Origin: Streptomyces sp. SirexAA-E
GTDB lineage: Bacteria; Actinomycetota; Actinomycetes; Streptomycetales; Streptomycetaceae
Length of the DNA: 64,000 nt
Reading direction: 5' to 3'
Assembly (NCBI RefSeq): GCF_000177195.2
Contig: NC_015953.1
Coordinates: 4,216,001 to 4,280,000 of the forward strand
Below the pieces are notes generated by a model. The model saw nothing but the letters and a program-made list of their open reading frames with translations. It was not told the DNA's origin and searched no databases. The position numbers and the translations under genes were made by a program. Shown piece after piece: positions 49,216 to 57,734 of this stretch (position 1 is its first letter; each line of letters begins with the position of its first letter).

Positions 49216-50487
49216 TCAACCGCGCAGGCGGGCGTCCACCAGGGTCTCGGAGACGTCCACGAAGCCCTTCCGGTCGGTGACGAGGCGTCCGTCGCGCACC
49301 ACCTGGAACGTCACCTGCCCGTTGGCGATCCGCGAGTACGCGGCGGAGCCGACCATGTCCGCGAACCGCCAGCGCAGCACGGGTGTGAGCCCGCCGGTGT
49401 CGACCCGGGTGCCCCGGTTGAGGCTGACGCTGACGCCGCCGGCCGTGATCTCGGACCGGTCCATCGCCTCGACGACCGCCTTGAGCACGGTGTAGGCGAT
49501 CCAGGTGGTCTGCACCCCGGTGTCCTCCGGGTCGATCCGGTTGTCGTCGAAGGCGTAGGTGCGGATCACCCGGCGCATCTCCTCCCAGCGGGCGTCTCCC
49601 GGTTCCGGGTACCAGCCGGTGACGTACGCCCCCTCGAACGGGCTCTTCCGACCGCCCGTGCGGTCGATGAGGGACTGCCCGACGCTGCCGAGCACGGAGG
49701 AGATCCGTACCGTGCCGTCCTCGGGTTCGAGCCGGCGGAAGGAGTCGAAGAAGGTCTCCGTGCCCTGGCCGAGCACCGCCGTCACACAGCCGCCGCCCGC
49801 CTCGCGGAGCGCCTCGGCCGCCTGCCCGTCGTAGGAGGTGGCCTCCTCCGGCGCCGTGATGTCGTGGGCGGCGGGTCGGCCGGCGGCCGTGAGGCTCTCG
49901 TCGAGCAGGGCGGGCATGCTGTCGCCGACGAGCGTGTCCGGCCGCACCAGGGCGACCCGCTCGCACCCCCGCGCCAGCTGCTTGCCGTTGCCCGCGACGA
50001 GCGCGGACTGGCCGCCGTTGACCGGGTAGGAGAGATAGCTGGTGAACTCCTCGGGGGAGGCCCCGTAGCCGCCGATGTAGGGGATGCCGGCCGCCTCCAG
50101 GGGGGCCAGGAAGGCGCGCCCGTAGCGGCTGTACGAGCCGACGACGGCCACCACGTCCTCCTCGACCGCGCGCCGGGCGCACGTCGAGGCGCCGATGGCC
50201 GTGTCGCCCTCGTCGCACGTCAGGACCCGCAGTTCGTGTCCGCCGATGCCGCCCTGCTCGTTGATCCAGGCGGCATACGTCCGCGCCATGGCCGGCATGC
50301 CCGCCATGCCCACCGCCTGCGGCCCGGCGGACTCGGGGGCCCAGGTCATCACGGTGACGGGCTCCCTGGAGTCCCCCGACGCCCCAGGGAGCACGCCGCA
50401 TCCGGAGACGAGCAGCGCCCCGGCCGCCGCCGTGCGCACGAGGTGCCCGCGAGGGCGGGGGGAGCAGGAGCGTCGCCGTCCGGTCAT
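49216..50487 (-). CDS. Lipoprotein, branched-chain amino-acid-type substrate-binding protein
   Basis: A 423-residue lipoprotein. The signal LVRTAAAGALLVSGCGVLPG gives a lipobox with the acylated Cys near residue 30. The mature part matches periplasmic-binding fold type I of the Leu/Ile/Val receptor family (YAAWINEQGGIGGHELRVLTCDEGD, VVAVVGSYSRYGRAFLAPLEAAGIPYIGGYGAS, GAYVTGWYPEPGDARWEEM). No permease or ATPase genes are adjacent, so it may be an orphan receptor. ATG 50487 (MTGRRRSC) is the only start giving a proper signal peptide. Convergent with the Pro/Gln-rich gene. Confidence 0.87.
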   Translation of the reverse strand: MTGRRRSCSPRPRGHLVRTAAAGALLVSGCGVLPGASGDSREPVTVMTWAPESAGPQAVGMAGMPAMARTYAAWINEQGGIGGHELRVLTCDEGDTAIGASTCARRAVEEDVVAVVGSYSRYGRAFLAPLEAAGIPYIGGYGASPEEFTSYLSYPVNGGQSALVAGNGKQLARGCERVALVRPDTLVGDSMPALLDESLTAAGRPAAHDITAPEEATSYDGQAAEALREAGGGCVTAVLGQGTETFFDSFRRLEPEDGTVRISSVLGSVGQSLIDRTGGRKSPFEGAYVTGWYPEPGDARWEEMRRVIRTYAFDDNRIDPEDTGVQTTWIAYTVLKAVVEAMDRSEITAGGVSVSLNRGTRVDTGGLTPVLRWRFADMVGSAAYSRIANGQVTFQVVRDGRLVTDRKGFVDVSETLVDARLRG

Positions 50488-50610
50488 GGGTACGGACTTT
50501 TCCGCCCGGCGGGTAACGGGGCGGTGTGACCGGGTCGACGTACGGTGACGTCCGGGTGAATTGCGGGGGGCGGTGAGCGGGCCGCCGAGCGGAACGTACG
50601 ATCGACAACC

Positions 50611-51108
50611 GTGCAGCAAGGTTCGGAGAACTCTTCCCGTCGCGGCCGTCGCTCCTCCACCATGGGCGGCATGCCGCTCAACGACATGCCGTGGTGGCGC
50701 TGGCGCGCGAACGTGCGCTCGGCGCTGCACATGCTCTCCGACCCCGTCTTCCACCAGGAGTGCTGGCTGGCCGGCCAGGAAGGGTACGGCGACGTGACCG
50801 ACGCCGTGTACCGCCTGGTCGAGGACACCTGGCTGGACAACTGGTCCGCGGAGAAGTACGTCGGGACGATCTTCCGCGATTCGGCCGAGGCCGCCCTGGT
50901 GGACGTCGCGGCCCTGCGGGTGCTGCGCATCATGCACCAGATAGGCGCCGACGCCCCCGTCTCGGCCTACCTGGAGCACCCCGGCTGGCCGGAGGCCGTG
51001 ACGGCCGCCCGTGAGGCCCATGTGGCGCTCGCCGTCAACGACGCCGAGGACCCGGACATTCCGCCCCGGTCCCTGGACGTGCTCCGCATCATGACCAGGT
51101 CGGCCTGA
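50611..51108 (+). CDS. Conserved hypothetical cytoplasmic protein
   Basis: A 165-residue protein starting at GTG 50611. After a Ser/Arg-rich leader comes a compact helical domain: MPWWRWRANVRSALHMLSDPVFHQECWLAGQEGYGDVTDAVYRLVEDTWLDNWSAEKYVGTIFRDSAEAALVDVAALRVLRIMHQIG. The Trp-rich start and DNWS/YVGTIF motif look conserved rather than random. No catalytic or membrane motif is visible. It lies 28 bases upstream of purU and may be transcribed with it. I do not recognise a function. Confidence 0.75.
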   Translation: MQQGSENSSRRGRRSSTMGGMPLNDMPWWRWRANVRSALHMLSDPVFHQECWLAGQEGYGDVTDAVYRLVEDTWLDNWSAEKYVGTIFRDSAEAALVDVAALRVLRIMHQIGADAPVSAYLEHPGWPEAVTAAREAHVALAVNDAEDPDIPPRSLDVLRIMTRSA

Positions 51109-51136
51109 CCCTGCCGCGGTGTGGCACCCTACGGGG

Positions 51137-52039
51137 ATGACCGCGCCGCAGCCTGCCGACTCCGTTACCGCCGCTGCCTCGGACACCGCCGCCGAGCAGT
51201 ACGTCCTCACGCTCTCGTGCCCCGACAGACAGGGCATCGTGCACGCCGTGTCGAGTTACCTCCTCGTGACGGGCTGCAACATCGAGGACAGCCAGCAGTT
51301 CGGCGACCACGACACCGGTCTGTTCTTCATGCGCGTCCACTTCTCGGCGGACGGCCCCGCGGACGTGGTGAAGCTGCGGGCCGGATTCGCCGCCATCGGC
51401 GACTCGTTCCGGATGGATTGGCAGATCCACCGCGCCTCGGAGCGGATGCGGGTGGTGCTGATGGTCAGCAAGTTCGGGCACTGCCTCAACGACCTGCTGT
51501 TCCGTGCCTCCACCGGCGCCCTGCCGGTGGAGATCGTGGCGGTCGTCTCCAACCACACGGACTTCGCCGAGCTCGTCGCCTCGTACGGCATCCCCTTCCG
51601 GCACATCCCGGTGACCAGGGACACCAAGCAGGAGGCGGAGGCGCAGCTGCTGGAGCTGGTGCGCGGGGAGAACGTCGAACTCGTCGTCCTGGCGCGCTAC
51701 ATGCAGGTGCTCTCCGACGACCTCTGCAAGCAGCTGAGCGGCCGGATCATCAACATCCACCACTCCTTCCTGCCGAGCTTCAAGGGCGCGAAGCCGTACC
51801 ACCAGGCCCACGCGCGCGGGGTGAAGCTGATCGGCGCCACGGCGCACTACGTGACCGCCGACCTCGACGAGGGCCCGATCATCGAGCAGGAGGTCGAGCG
51901 CGTCGGGCACGGTGTGACCCCCGACCAGCTGGTGGCCGTCGGACGGGACGTGGAGTGCCGGGCGCTGGCCCGAGCGGTCAAGTGGCACGCGGAGCGCCGC
52001 ATCCTGCTCAACGGCCGCCGTACGGTGATCTTCCCGTAG
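51137..52039 (+). CDS. purU: Formyltetrahydrofolate deformylase PurU
   Basis: A 300-residue enzyme hydrolysing 10-formyl-THF to THF and formate, which supplies formate and balances one-carbon pools. An N-terminal ACT domain (YVLTLSCPDRQGIVHAVSSYLLVTGCNIEDSQQFGD) is followed by the formyltransferase fold, with VLARYMQVLS, the catalytic Asn/His in GRIINIHHSFLPSFKGAKPYHQA and the Asp in GATAHYVTADLDEGPIIEQEVERV. ATG 51137 is chosen; an in-frame GTG at 51119 adds six residues. Length and motifs are standard. Confidence 0.95.
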   Translation: MTAPQPADSVTAAASDTAAEQYVLTLSCPDRQGIVHAVSSYLLVTGCNIEDSQQFGDHDTGLFFMRVHFSADGPADVVKLRAGFAAIGDSFRMDWQIHRASERMRVVLMVSKFGHCLNDLLFRASTGALPVEIVAVVSNHTDFAELVASYGIPFRHIPVTRDTKQEAEAQLLELVRGENVELVVLARYMQVLSDDLCKQLSGRIINIHHSFLPSFKGAKPYHQAHARGVKLIGATAHYVTADLDEGPIIEQEVERVGHGVTPDQLVAVGRDVECRALARAVKWHAERRILLNGRRTVIFP

Positions 52040-52078
52040 CGGCCCTCCGGGGGCGGGCGAAGGTCCGGACCCGGGCCC

Positions 52079-53293
52079 TCAGAGGCGGCTGAGGGAGGCC
52101 GCGGCGAAGAGCACGTCGCTGATCGCCTCGCGGTCGCCCTCCTGCCCGGCCGCCGCCTCCACCGGTGGTACGTGCCCGGCGACCAGCCGGCAGAACTCCA
52201 CGCCGTCCAGGGCGACCTGGGCCACCGTGTGGTCGGGCGAGCCCATGGCGGCCGGCGAGTCCAGCGCGATGTACCAGTCGCCACCGCCCCTGCCCTCGAC
52301 CTCCAGGTGGAGCGAGCGCCCCGGCGCGCCCGCCGTGACCAGCCCGCGGGCCGGTGCGGCCAGTCCCGCGCGGCGGCGTCCGGCGAGGGTGGCGGGCAGC
52401 AGCCTGGCCGCCAGATCGATCATCCGGTGCAGATGGGGCGGGGAGGGCGGCTCGTAGGGGTAGTCCACCGCGTCCGCGATGTCACCGCCGTGCACCCAGC
52501 ACTCGAAGGCCCGCTCCAGCAGCGAATCCTCCAGCGGCAGGGCGAAGGCGCCGTACGGCACCGAGAGTTCGCCGACACCGCGCCCGGCGAAGGAGACCGT
52601 GCGCACCAGCGTGTGGCTCTGGTCGCGCCACGGCTCACGGACGGTCCTGGTCGGCGGATGGTAAGCGGACGACCAGTATGTTTCCGTCCGCCCGGTCGGG
52701 GACAACGGCTTCTCACCGTTCCCCAGGGGGTCGTCCAGACCGAGGGCCGCCGAGACGAGGCCGTCCACCGCCGTCAGATGGCTGATCACCCCGGCCACCG
52801 TCGTCCTGCGGTGAGCCTGGCGCTCGTCCTCGAACCACTTCAGCCGCACCGGGGCGTGCCACTCGGCGTCGCCGAAGTCCCTGAGCAGCGCGTCGAGCCG
52901 GGCGGTCTCCGCGTCGTACGGGGCGGCCCAGGACGGGACCGGGATGCGCGCGGGACGACGGCCGAGGCACCCCTCCAGGACCCGGGAACGGAGCATCGGG
53001 TCGAGGTCCAGGCTGCCGTCGGTGTGCAGCAGGCCCACCGCGTCCCGCAGCCGCAGCGCCTCCTCCGCGCAACGGGCGCACCCGGTGAGGTGCTCCTCCA
53101 CCGCCGCGGTCTCCTCGGCGGAGCAGGCGGAGAGCGCCCAGGCGCCGAGCAGCGACTTGAGGACCTGGTGGGACAGGCCGGGGCCGCCGTCCCCGGCGGA
53201 CGGGCTGTCGTCCACGGCGTCCCTGGGCCGCGGTATGCGCCCGGTGTCCAGACGCTCCTCGTCGCGGCCGCTGCCGCCGGTGTCGCTGCTCAT
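52079..53293 (-). CDS. Zinc-finger (zf-HC2) anti-sigma factor fused to maleylpyruvate-isomerase-like domain
   Basis: A 404-residue soluble protein. Residues about 41-100 form a ZAS/zf-HC2 anti-sigma domain with zinc motif H68-x3-C72-x2-C75 (HLTGCARC). Residues about 125-260 match the mycothiol-dependent maleylpyruvate isomerase N-domain (LRDFGDAEWHAPVRLKWFEDERQAHRRTTVAGVISHLTAVDGLV, with ECWVHGGDIADAV supplying the E-x3-H-x3-D metal motif), and a C-terminal domain follows. The ATG overlaps the sigma-factor stop (ATGA), so this should be its anti-sigma factor. The mycothiol-type domain suggests thiol or redox sensing. No transmembrane segment is present. Confidence 0.85.
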   Translation of the reverse strand: MSSDTGGSGRDEERLDTGRIPRPRDAVDDSPSAGDGGPGLSHQVLKSLLGAWALSACSAEETAAVEEHLTGCARCAEEALRLRDAVGLLHTDGSLDLDPMLRSRVLEGCLGRRPARIPVPSWAAPYDAETARLDALLRDFGDAEWHAPVRLKWFEDERQAHRRTTVAGVISHLTAVDGLVSAALGLDDPLGNGEKPLSPTGRTETYWSSAYHPPTRTVREPWRDQSHTLVRTVSFAGRGVGELSVPYGAFALPLEDSLLERAFECWVHGGDIADAVDYPYEPPSPPHLHRMIDLAARLLPATLAGRRRAGLAAPARGLVTAGAPGRSLHLEVEGRGGGDWYIALDSPAAMGSPDHTVAQVALDGVEFCRLVAGHVPPVEAAAGQEGDREAISDVLFAAASLSRL

Positions 53294-53871
53294 GATGTCG
53301 GTCCGTATCCGGGTGGCGCGGACCCGTCCGGCGGGCGGGGACTCGCGGTGGAGAGCAGCTGGAGGCCGAGCCGCAGCCGTCGCCGGGCCTCGTCACCGGT
53401 GACCCCGAGGTCGGCGGCCGCCTGGCGGTAGTCGCGGCGCTGGACGTACGCGAGCTCCAGGGCGGAGCGCAGGGAGGCGGGCATCGAGGCCACGATGTAG
53501 TCGGCGCGGGCGGCGGCCGTGGCCTTGCGGACCCGGTGCTCCAGCTCCTCGTCGTGGGCCCGCGCGTCCGGTCCCTCGGCCTCGCCGTGCGTCGCGCGGA
53601 GCCGCTCCACCGACCGGCGGTGGGTGAGCCGCGCCACCCAGGACCGCATCGGGCCCTGCTTCGGGTCGTAGGCGTCCGGGTTCTCCCAGACGTAGCCGAA
53701 GACCTCCCGGGTCACCAGGTCCGCGGCCTCCTCGTCGTCGAGCATGCGGTGGGCCTGGCTGTGCACGAGCGGGGCGAAGCGGTCGTAGAGCTCGCCGAGG
53801 GCAGCCGCCTCGCCGCGCGCCAGCCTCTGCTGCATGCGGCGGTCCCAGCGCGGTGGTGCGTCCTTCGCCAT
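53290..53871 (-). CDS. ECF RNA polymerase sigma factor
   Basis: A 193-residue ECF sigma factor. Region 2 is LGELYDRFAPLVHSQAHRMLDDEEAADLVTREVFGYVWENPDAYDPKQGPMRSWVARLTHRRSVERLR. Region 4 is ASMPASLRSALELAYVQRRDYRQAAADLGVTGDEARRRLRLGLQLL. ATG 53871 (MAKDAPPRW) is preferred; longer frames reach upstream through non-sigma sequence. It is co-translated with the zf-HC2 anti-sigma factor downstream and divergent from the STAS gene at 54164 across 292 bases. The target promoter is unknown. Confidence 0.92.
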   Translation of the reverse strand: MAKDAPPRWDRRMQQRLARGEAAALGELYDRFAPLVHSQAHRMLDDEEAADLVTREVFGYVWENPDAYDPKQGPMRSWVARLTHRRSVERLRATHGEAEGPDARAHDEELEHRVRKATAAARADYIVASMPASLRSALELAYVQRRDYRQAAADLGVTGDEARRRLRLGLQLLSTASPRPPDGSAPPGYGPTS

Positions 53872-54163
53872 CCCAGCCCCCAGCCCTGTGCCCCTCGTCA
53901 CCTCGAATGTAGTGGGCGGCCTCCACCGACCACGCGCCTTTGCACCAAGTACGTCCCCCGAGTGGCGCCAGATGATAGGGAAAACGTCACGTCTTGCCGT
54001 CTGTCCTCCGAGCAAACGATCATTAGGCGATCGGTTTTGTATGAAACCTGTGCCGGGCCGATGAGCGCACCGGTGTTTCGCAGGCCCGGGGCGCGGGCAG
54101 CCGCGAGGGGGAACGGAAACTTCCGGATCCTCCGGAACCCGCCGGAACGAGAGGTCCAGTGGC

Positions 54164-54538
54164 GTGACGCTGAAGGTGGACGAGAACGAGCAGGGCGCGT
54201 GGACCGTGCTGCGGATCCGCGGCGAGCTCGATCTGGCGTCCGCGCCCGCCGTGCGCCAGTCCGTCCACGGAGCCGTGGCAGAGGGCCGGCACGACGTGGT
54301 CCTCGACCTCTCCGGCGTCTTCTTCTGCGACTCCAGCGGAGTCAACGTCCTGATCGCCACCCGCCGCCTCATGAAGTCCTGCGGCGGACGGCTGCGGCTG
54401 ATACTCCCGGCCCGCGGCGCGGAGGACGGCTCCCACGTCAACAAGGTGCTCGGTGCCCTCGGTGTCCGCAGGCTCTTCGAGGTCTACCCCGACGCCGGAT
54501 CGGCCACCGACGGGGTCTCCCGGCCGCTCACCGCCTGA
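54164..54538 (+). CDS. STAS-domain anti-sigma factor antagonist (BldG/RsbV-like)
   Basis: A 124-residue STAS protein. LRIRGELDLASAPAVRQSV and the phosphorylation loop GVFFCDSSGVNVLIATRRLM are diagnostic, with Ser57/Ser58 as the phosphoacceptor. Such proteins bind RsbW-type kinases to free a sigma factor. A candidate kinase partner, the GHKL protein at 55672, is 1.1 kb downstream, with the EF-hand gene between. The start is GTG 54164. It may be unrelated to the ECF system next door, which uses a zinc-finger anti-sigma factor. Confidence 0.92.
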   Translation: MTLKVDENEQGAWTVLRIRGELDLASAPAVRQSVHGAVAEGRHDVVLDLSGVFFCDSSGVNVLIATRRLMKSCGGRLRLILPARGAEDGSHVNKVLGALGVRRLFEVYPDAGSATDGVSRPLTA

Positions 54539-54621
54539 CGCGGACGGCCGTCATCCCGGTTGTGACGCCGCCGACGAGCGGGCGTGACACGGGGCGCCCT
54601 CCCACGTCGTACCCTCCGGGC

Positions 54622-55146
54622 ATGGACAGCGCAGAGTACGAGCGCAAGATCGCTCACCGTTTCGCCGCCTTCGACCAGGACGGCAACGGGTACATCGACC
54701 GTGCCGACTTCGACGCCGCGGCGGCCCGTCTGCTCGCCGAGTTCGGGACGAAGGCCCGCTGCGACAGGGGGCAGGCGCTCTACTCGGGTGCGGAGGCCTT
54801 CTGGCAGGGCATGGCGGGGATCGCCGACGTGGACGGTGACCAGCGCGTCAACCGCGAGGAGTTCGTGGGCGGCGCGGTGAAGCGGCTGCGCGACAGCCCC
54901 GAGCGCTTCGCGGAGATCGCCCGGCCCTTCCTGCGGGCCGCCATCGACGTGGCGGGCGGCGACGGCCCCGCGGGGTCGGCCCCGGTCGCTGCCGTGGAAC
55001 GGGCCCTGCGGGTGCTGGGCGCCGGCGGCGACATCGCGGGGGTGGCGGCCCGGAGCCTGGACGCCGACCAGGACGGACGGGTCGCCGAGGCGGACGCGGT
55101 CGCCGCGTTCTCCGCGTACTTCACCGTGATCGAGCCGGACGCCTGA
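54622..55146 (+). CDS. EF-hand calcium-binding protein (calerythrin/CabB type)
   Basis: A 174-residue sarcoplasmic-calcium-binding-like protein with three good EF-hand loops: residues 18-29 (DQDGNGYIDRAD), 69-80 (DVDGDQRVNREE) and 147-158 (DADQDGRVAEAD). A fourth, degenerate hand near 100-125 lacks acidic ligands. It is cytosolic and probably a Ca2+ buffer or sensor; similar proteins occur throughout Streptomyces. ATG 54622. The stop codon falls in the first unit of a 26-bp tandem repeat. Confidence 0.93.
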   Translation: MDSAEYERKIAHRFAAFDQDGNGYIDRADFDAAAARLLAEFGTKARCDRGQALYSGAEAFWQGMAGIADVDGDQRVNREEFVGGAVKRLRDSPERFAEIARPFLRAAIDVAGGDGPAGSAPVAAVERALRVLGAGGDIAGVAARSLDADQDGRVAEADAVAAFSAYFTVIEPDA

Positions 55147-55238
55147 AAAGGGTGAGCGAACCGGACGCCTGAAAAGGGTGAGCGAGCCGGACGCCCGAGG
55201 AGCGTGACTCAGCCGGGCACCTGAGACGGCTGGCCGGA
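55135..55238 (+). repeat. 26-bp tandem repeats starting at the EF-hand gene stop
   Basis: The unit CCGGACGCCTGAAAAGGGTGAGCGA begins at 55135 and recurs at 55161 with one change, then in degenerate form at 55187 and 55213, always with a 26-base period. The first unit contains the last codons and TGA of the EF-hand gene, so later units are duplicated gene tails in untranslated sequence. Confidence 0.85.
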
Positions 55239-55671
55239 TCCGGCCGGTCCTGGCCGAGAGGTGACGCAGCGCAGTCGGTGGCGGTCCGAACTTTCGTCCG
55301 GGGTGGTCACCGGCCGGAGTCGGACGGTCCGCTCGGGTACGCTCCGTGGGATGCGAGTGGTGGTGGTACCGGAGACCGAGGGAGTGGCCCGTGCGGTCGC
55401 CCCGGCCCCCGGACGGCGAACCGCTCGCGGAGCGAGGGGCTGTGCCGGACCTGCCGGGGAGCCGGTTCCCGAGGCGCCGACGCGCTCCTGTTCGACTCAC
55501 CGCGGCGTGCGTCGCACAGTATGCACCACGGGTACTCCTTCACGCTGGAATATGCCCGAAGCGCTTGTTGCGGTGACTGTACGTCAACCATGCTGTCTCG
55601 TAGGGGAGTCACGTTCCGTGATCCCGAGGAGGCGCGAGGCGATGTGTCCGCCGGTTCGGATGGTGTGAGCG
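55239..55671. other. 433-bp gap upstream of the RsbW-like gene
   Basis: Several plus-strand frames are open (for example 102 residues from ATG 55351), but no frame has a convincing ribosome site or family match. GC is slightly reduced at about 55530-55620. A TTGTTG...CATGCT pair at 55566-55595 with an 18-base gap could be the promoter for the downstream ATP-binding protein. Confidence 0.4.
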
Positions 55672-56133
55672 GTGCAGGTGCTTCAGGTTCAGCTGGAAGT
55701 GGGCCCGGATCCCGCGGAAGTGGGACGGGCCCGGAGATGGGCGCGGTCGCGTCTGGCCGGGTCCGGGATGGAGGACGACGAATCGCTCGCCGAGACGCTC
55801 GTCCTGCTGATCTCGGAGCTGGTCACCAACGCGGTCGTCCACACGGGATGCCCCGCCGTGCTGCGGATGCTCTTCGGCTCGGCCGAGTCGGCGGGGACGG
55901 TCCGGGTCGAGGTGGCCGACACCAGTTGTCGCCCGCCCCGGCCGCGGCACGCGGAGGGTGAGGACACCGGCGGCCGCGGACTGGAGCTGGTGGACGGCCT
56001 GGCCGACCGCTGGGGCTGGCAGCCGGAGGGCGCCGGGAAGCGCATCTGGTGCGAGATCGACCGGGGCGTCCCGGTGCCGGCCCCGGCGACCCCGGGCGAG
56101 CAGTCGGACGCTCTGGGCGGCGCGCGGATCTGA
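55672..56133 (+). CDS. RsbW-like ATP-binding protein (GHKL, HATPase_c_2)
   Basis: A 153-residue anti-sigma-kinase-type protein. The N-box is LISELVTNAVVHTG, the G1 box is VRVEVADTSCRPP, and GGRGLELVDGLADRWGWQ forms the ATP lid and G2 region, all typical of the large Streptomyces RsbW-like family. It may phosphorylate a STAS protein such as the one at 54164. The start is GTG 55672 (VQVLQVQLEV), with a weak ribosome site. Confidence 0.88.
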   Translation: MQVLQVQLEVGPDPAEVGRARRWARSRLAGSGMEDDESLAETLVLLISELVTNAVVHTGCPAVLRMLFGSAESAGTVRVEVADTSCRPPRPRHAEGEDTGGRGLELVDGLADRWGWQPEGAGKRIWCEIDRGVPVPAPATPGEQSDALGGARI

Positions 56134-56194
56134 GGGCGCCGGGGGCCGGGCGCCGAAGGCCCCGGACCGGGGGGCCGGACCCGCACGGCCCGGC

Positions 56195-57196
56195 TCAGTG
56201 CGCCCGCACCGCCTCCGCGCCCCGCGTGCGGAACGTCCGGCGGTAGACCGTCGGCGGCACCCCCAGCGCGGCCTGCACGTGCTGCCGCAGGGAGGTCGCC
56301 GTACCGAAGCCCGCGTCGCGTGCCACCTGGTCGACCGACAGGTCCGTGGACTCCAGCAGATGCCGGGCCCGCTCCACCCGCTGCTGCGTCAGCCACTGCC
56401 CCGGGCTCACCCCGACCTCGTCGCGGAAACGGCGGGTGAACGTCCGCACGCTCATGGACTCCTGCTGGGCCATGTCCCGCAGCAGGATCGGCCGGTCCAG
56501 CCTGCCGATCGCCCAGGACCGTGCCGCGGCCGTGCCGGCGGACCCCGTCTCGGGCAGCGGCCGCCGGACGAACTGCGCCTGTCCGCCGTCGCGGTGCGGC
56601 GGCACGACCGTGCGCCGGGCGACGTCGTTGGCGACGGCGGTGCCGTGGTCCCGCCGCACGATGTGCAGGCAGAGGTCGATCCCGGCGGCCACCCCGGCCG
56701 AGGTCAGGACGTCGCCGTCGTCGATGAACAGCACATCCGGATCGACGCGGACCTTCGGGAAGAGCCGCTGGAAGTGGCCGGCCGAGGCCCAGTGCGTCGT
56801 GGCGGGGCGTCCGTCCAGGTATCCGGCCGCCGCGAGGACGTAACCGCCCGTGCAGATGGAGACCAGCCGCGTCCCCGGCCTGATGTACGCGAGGGCGGCC
56901 GCCAGTTCGTCGGTGAGCCTGCCCTCCTCGTGGACCGGCCCGAGTTCGTACGAGGCGGGCACGACGACGGTGTCCGCGGTGCCCAGGGCCTCGGGGCCGT
57001 GCTCGACGACGATGTGGAAGTCGGCGTCGGTCAGGACGGGGCCCGGCGGGCGGGTGGAGCAGGTGACGACCTCGTACAGCTTCTCGCCCTTGCCGAGCGG
57101 GTGGGGAACCCTCGGGAGGCCGAAGATCCGCTGCGGGATGCCCAGTTCGAAGGGCAGCAGCCCGTCCAGGGCGAGGACGACGACACGGTGCGGCAC
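56195..57196 (-). CDS. GlxA-family regulator (DJ-1/PfpI + AraC)
   Basis: A 333-residue regulator. The N-terminal DJ-1/PfpI-like amidotransferase domain has VVVLALDGLLPFELGIPQRIFG and LVSICTGGYVLAAAGYLDGRPATTHW, with Cys in the nucleophile-elbow position of SICTGGY. The C-terminal AraC/XylS domain has two helix-turn-helix units (PILLRDMAQQESMSVRTFTRRFRDEVGVSPGQWLTQQRVERAR and LSVDQVARDAGFGTATSLRQHVQAALGVPPTVYRRTF). The start is GTG 57196. It is divergent from the DUF2809 and MFS genes and may control them. Confidence 0.92.
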   Translation of the reverse strand: MPHRVVVLALDGLLPFELGIPQRIFGLPRVPHPLGKGEKLYEVVTCSTRPPGPVLTDADFHIVVEHGPEALGTADTVVVPASYELGPVHEEGRLTDELAAALAYIRPGTRLVSICTGGYVLAAAGYLDGRPATTHWASAGHFQRLFPKVRVDPDVLFIDDGDVLTSAGVAAGIDLCLHIVRRDHGTAVANDVARRTVVPPHRDGGQAQFVRRPLPETGSAGTAAARSWAIGRLDRPILLRDMAQQESMSVRTFTRRFRDEVGVSPGQWLTQQRVERARHLLESTDLSVDQVARDAGFGTATSLRQHVQAALGVPPTVYRRTFRTRGAEAVRAH

Positions 57197-57258
57197 GCTG
57201 ACTCCTGTTCTCCCGTCGATTGGGTGTTCGCGGCTCGGGGCTGGTAGACGTCCCTGCC

Positions 57259-57684
57259 ATGAAGGTGAAGCAGTCCGGGCGTTCATCCATTCCCCCCGCC
57301 GTCGCCGTCCGTGCCGCGGCGCTGGCCGCCGCCGCGCTCACGGTCGCGGCGGGGCTGGGCGTCCGCGCGGTGGGGGACGGCGCGGCGGCGAAGTACGCGG
57401 GGGACGCCCTGTACACCGTACTGATCCACACCCTCGTGGTCCTCCTGCTGCCCCGGGTGCGCCCGCTCACGGCCGCCGGTGCCGCGCTGGCCGTCAGCTG
57501 GGCGGTGGAGCTGGCCCAGCTGACGGACCTGCCCGCCGAACTCTCCCGGCGCAGCACGGCGGCCCGGCTGGTGCTCGGCTCGACGTTCAACGCACCGGAC
57601 CTGCTCTGGTACGCGGTGGGCGCGGCCCTGGCCTGGGCGCTCCACACCGGCCTGGTCTCCCGGCGCTCCTCCGTCCGCCTCTGA
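57259..57684 (+). CDS. DUF2809 membrane protein
   Basis: A 141-residue protein with four hydrophobic helices (AVRAAALAAAALTVAAGLGVRAV, ALYTVLIHTLVVLLL, LTAAGAALAVSWAVELAQL, LLWYAVGAALAWAL). The SWAVELAQL and GSTFNAPDLLWYAVGA motifs identify DUF2809. Function unknown. ATG 57259 lies 62 bases from the divergent GlxA-type gene. The MFS gene follows 50 bases after the stop and may be co-transcribed. Confidence 0.85.
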   Translation: MKVKQSGRSSIPPAVAVRAAALAAAALTVAAGLGVRAVGDGAAAKYAGDALYTVLIHTLVVLLLPRVRPLTAAGAALAVSWAVELAQLTDLPAELSRRSTAARLVLGSTFNAPDLLWYAVGAALAWALHTGLVSRRSSVRL

Positions 57685-57734
57685 CCCGATGGCCCGATCC
57701 TTGCGAAGGGTGGCATCCAAGCCACTCGTGCGCG

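Noticed and set aside
53872..54163. CGATC-N7-GATCG palindrome at 54017-54033 as an operator
   Set aside because: The arms are only five bases and the position fits neither gene's start well; too weak to report.
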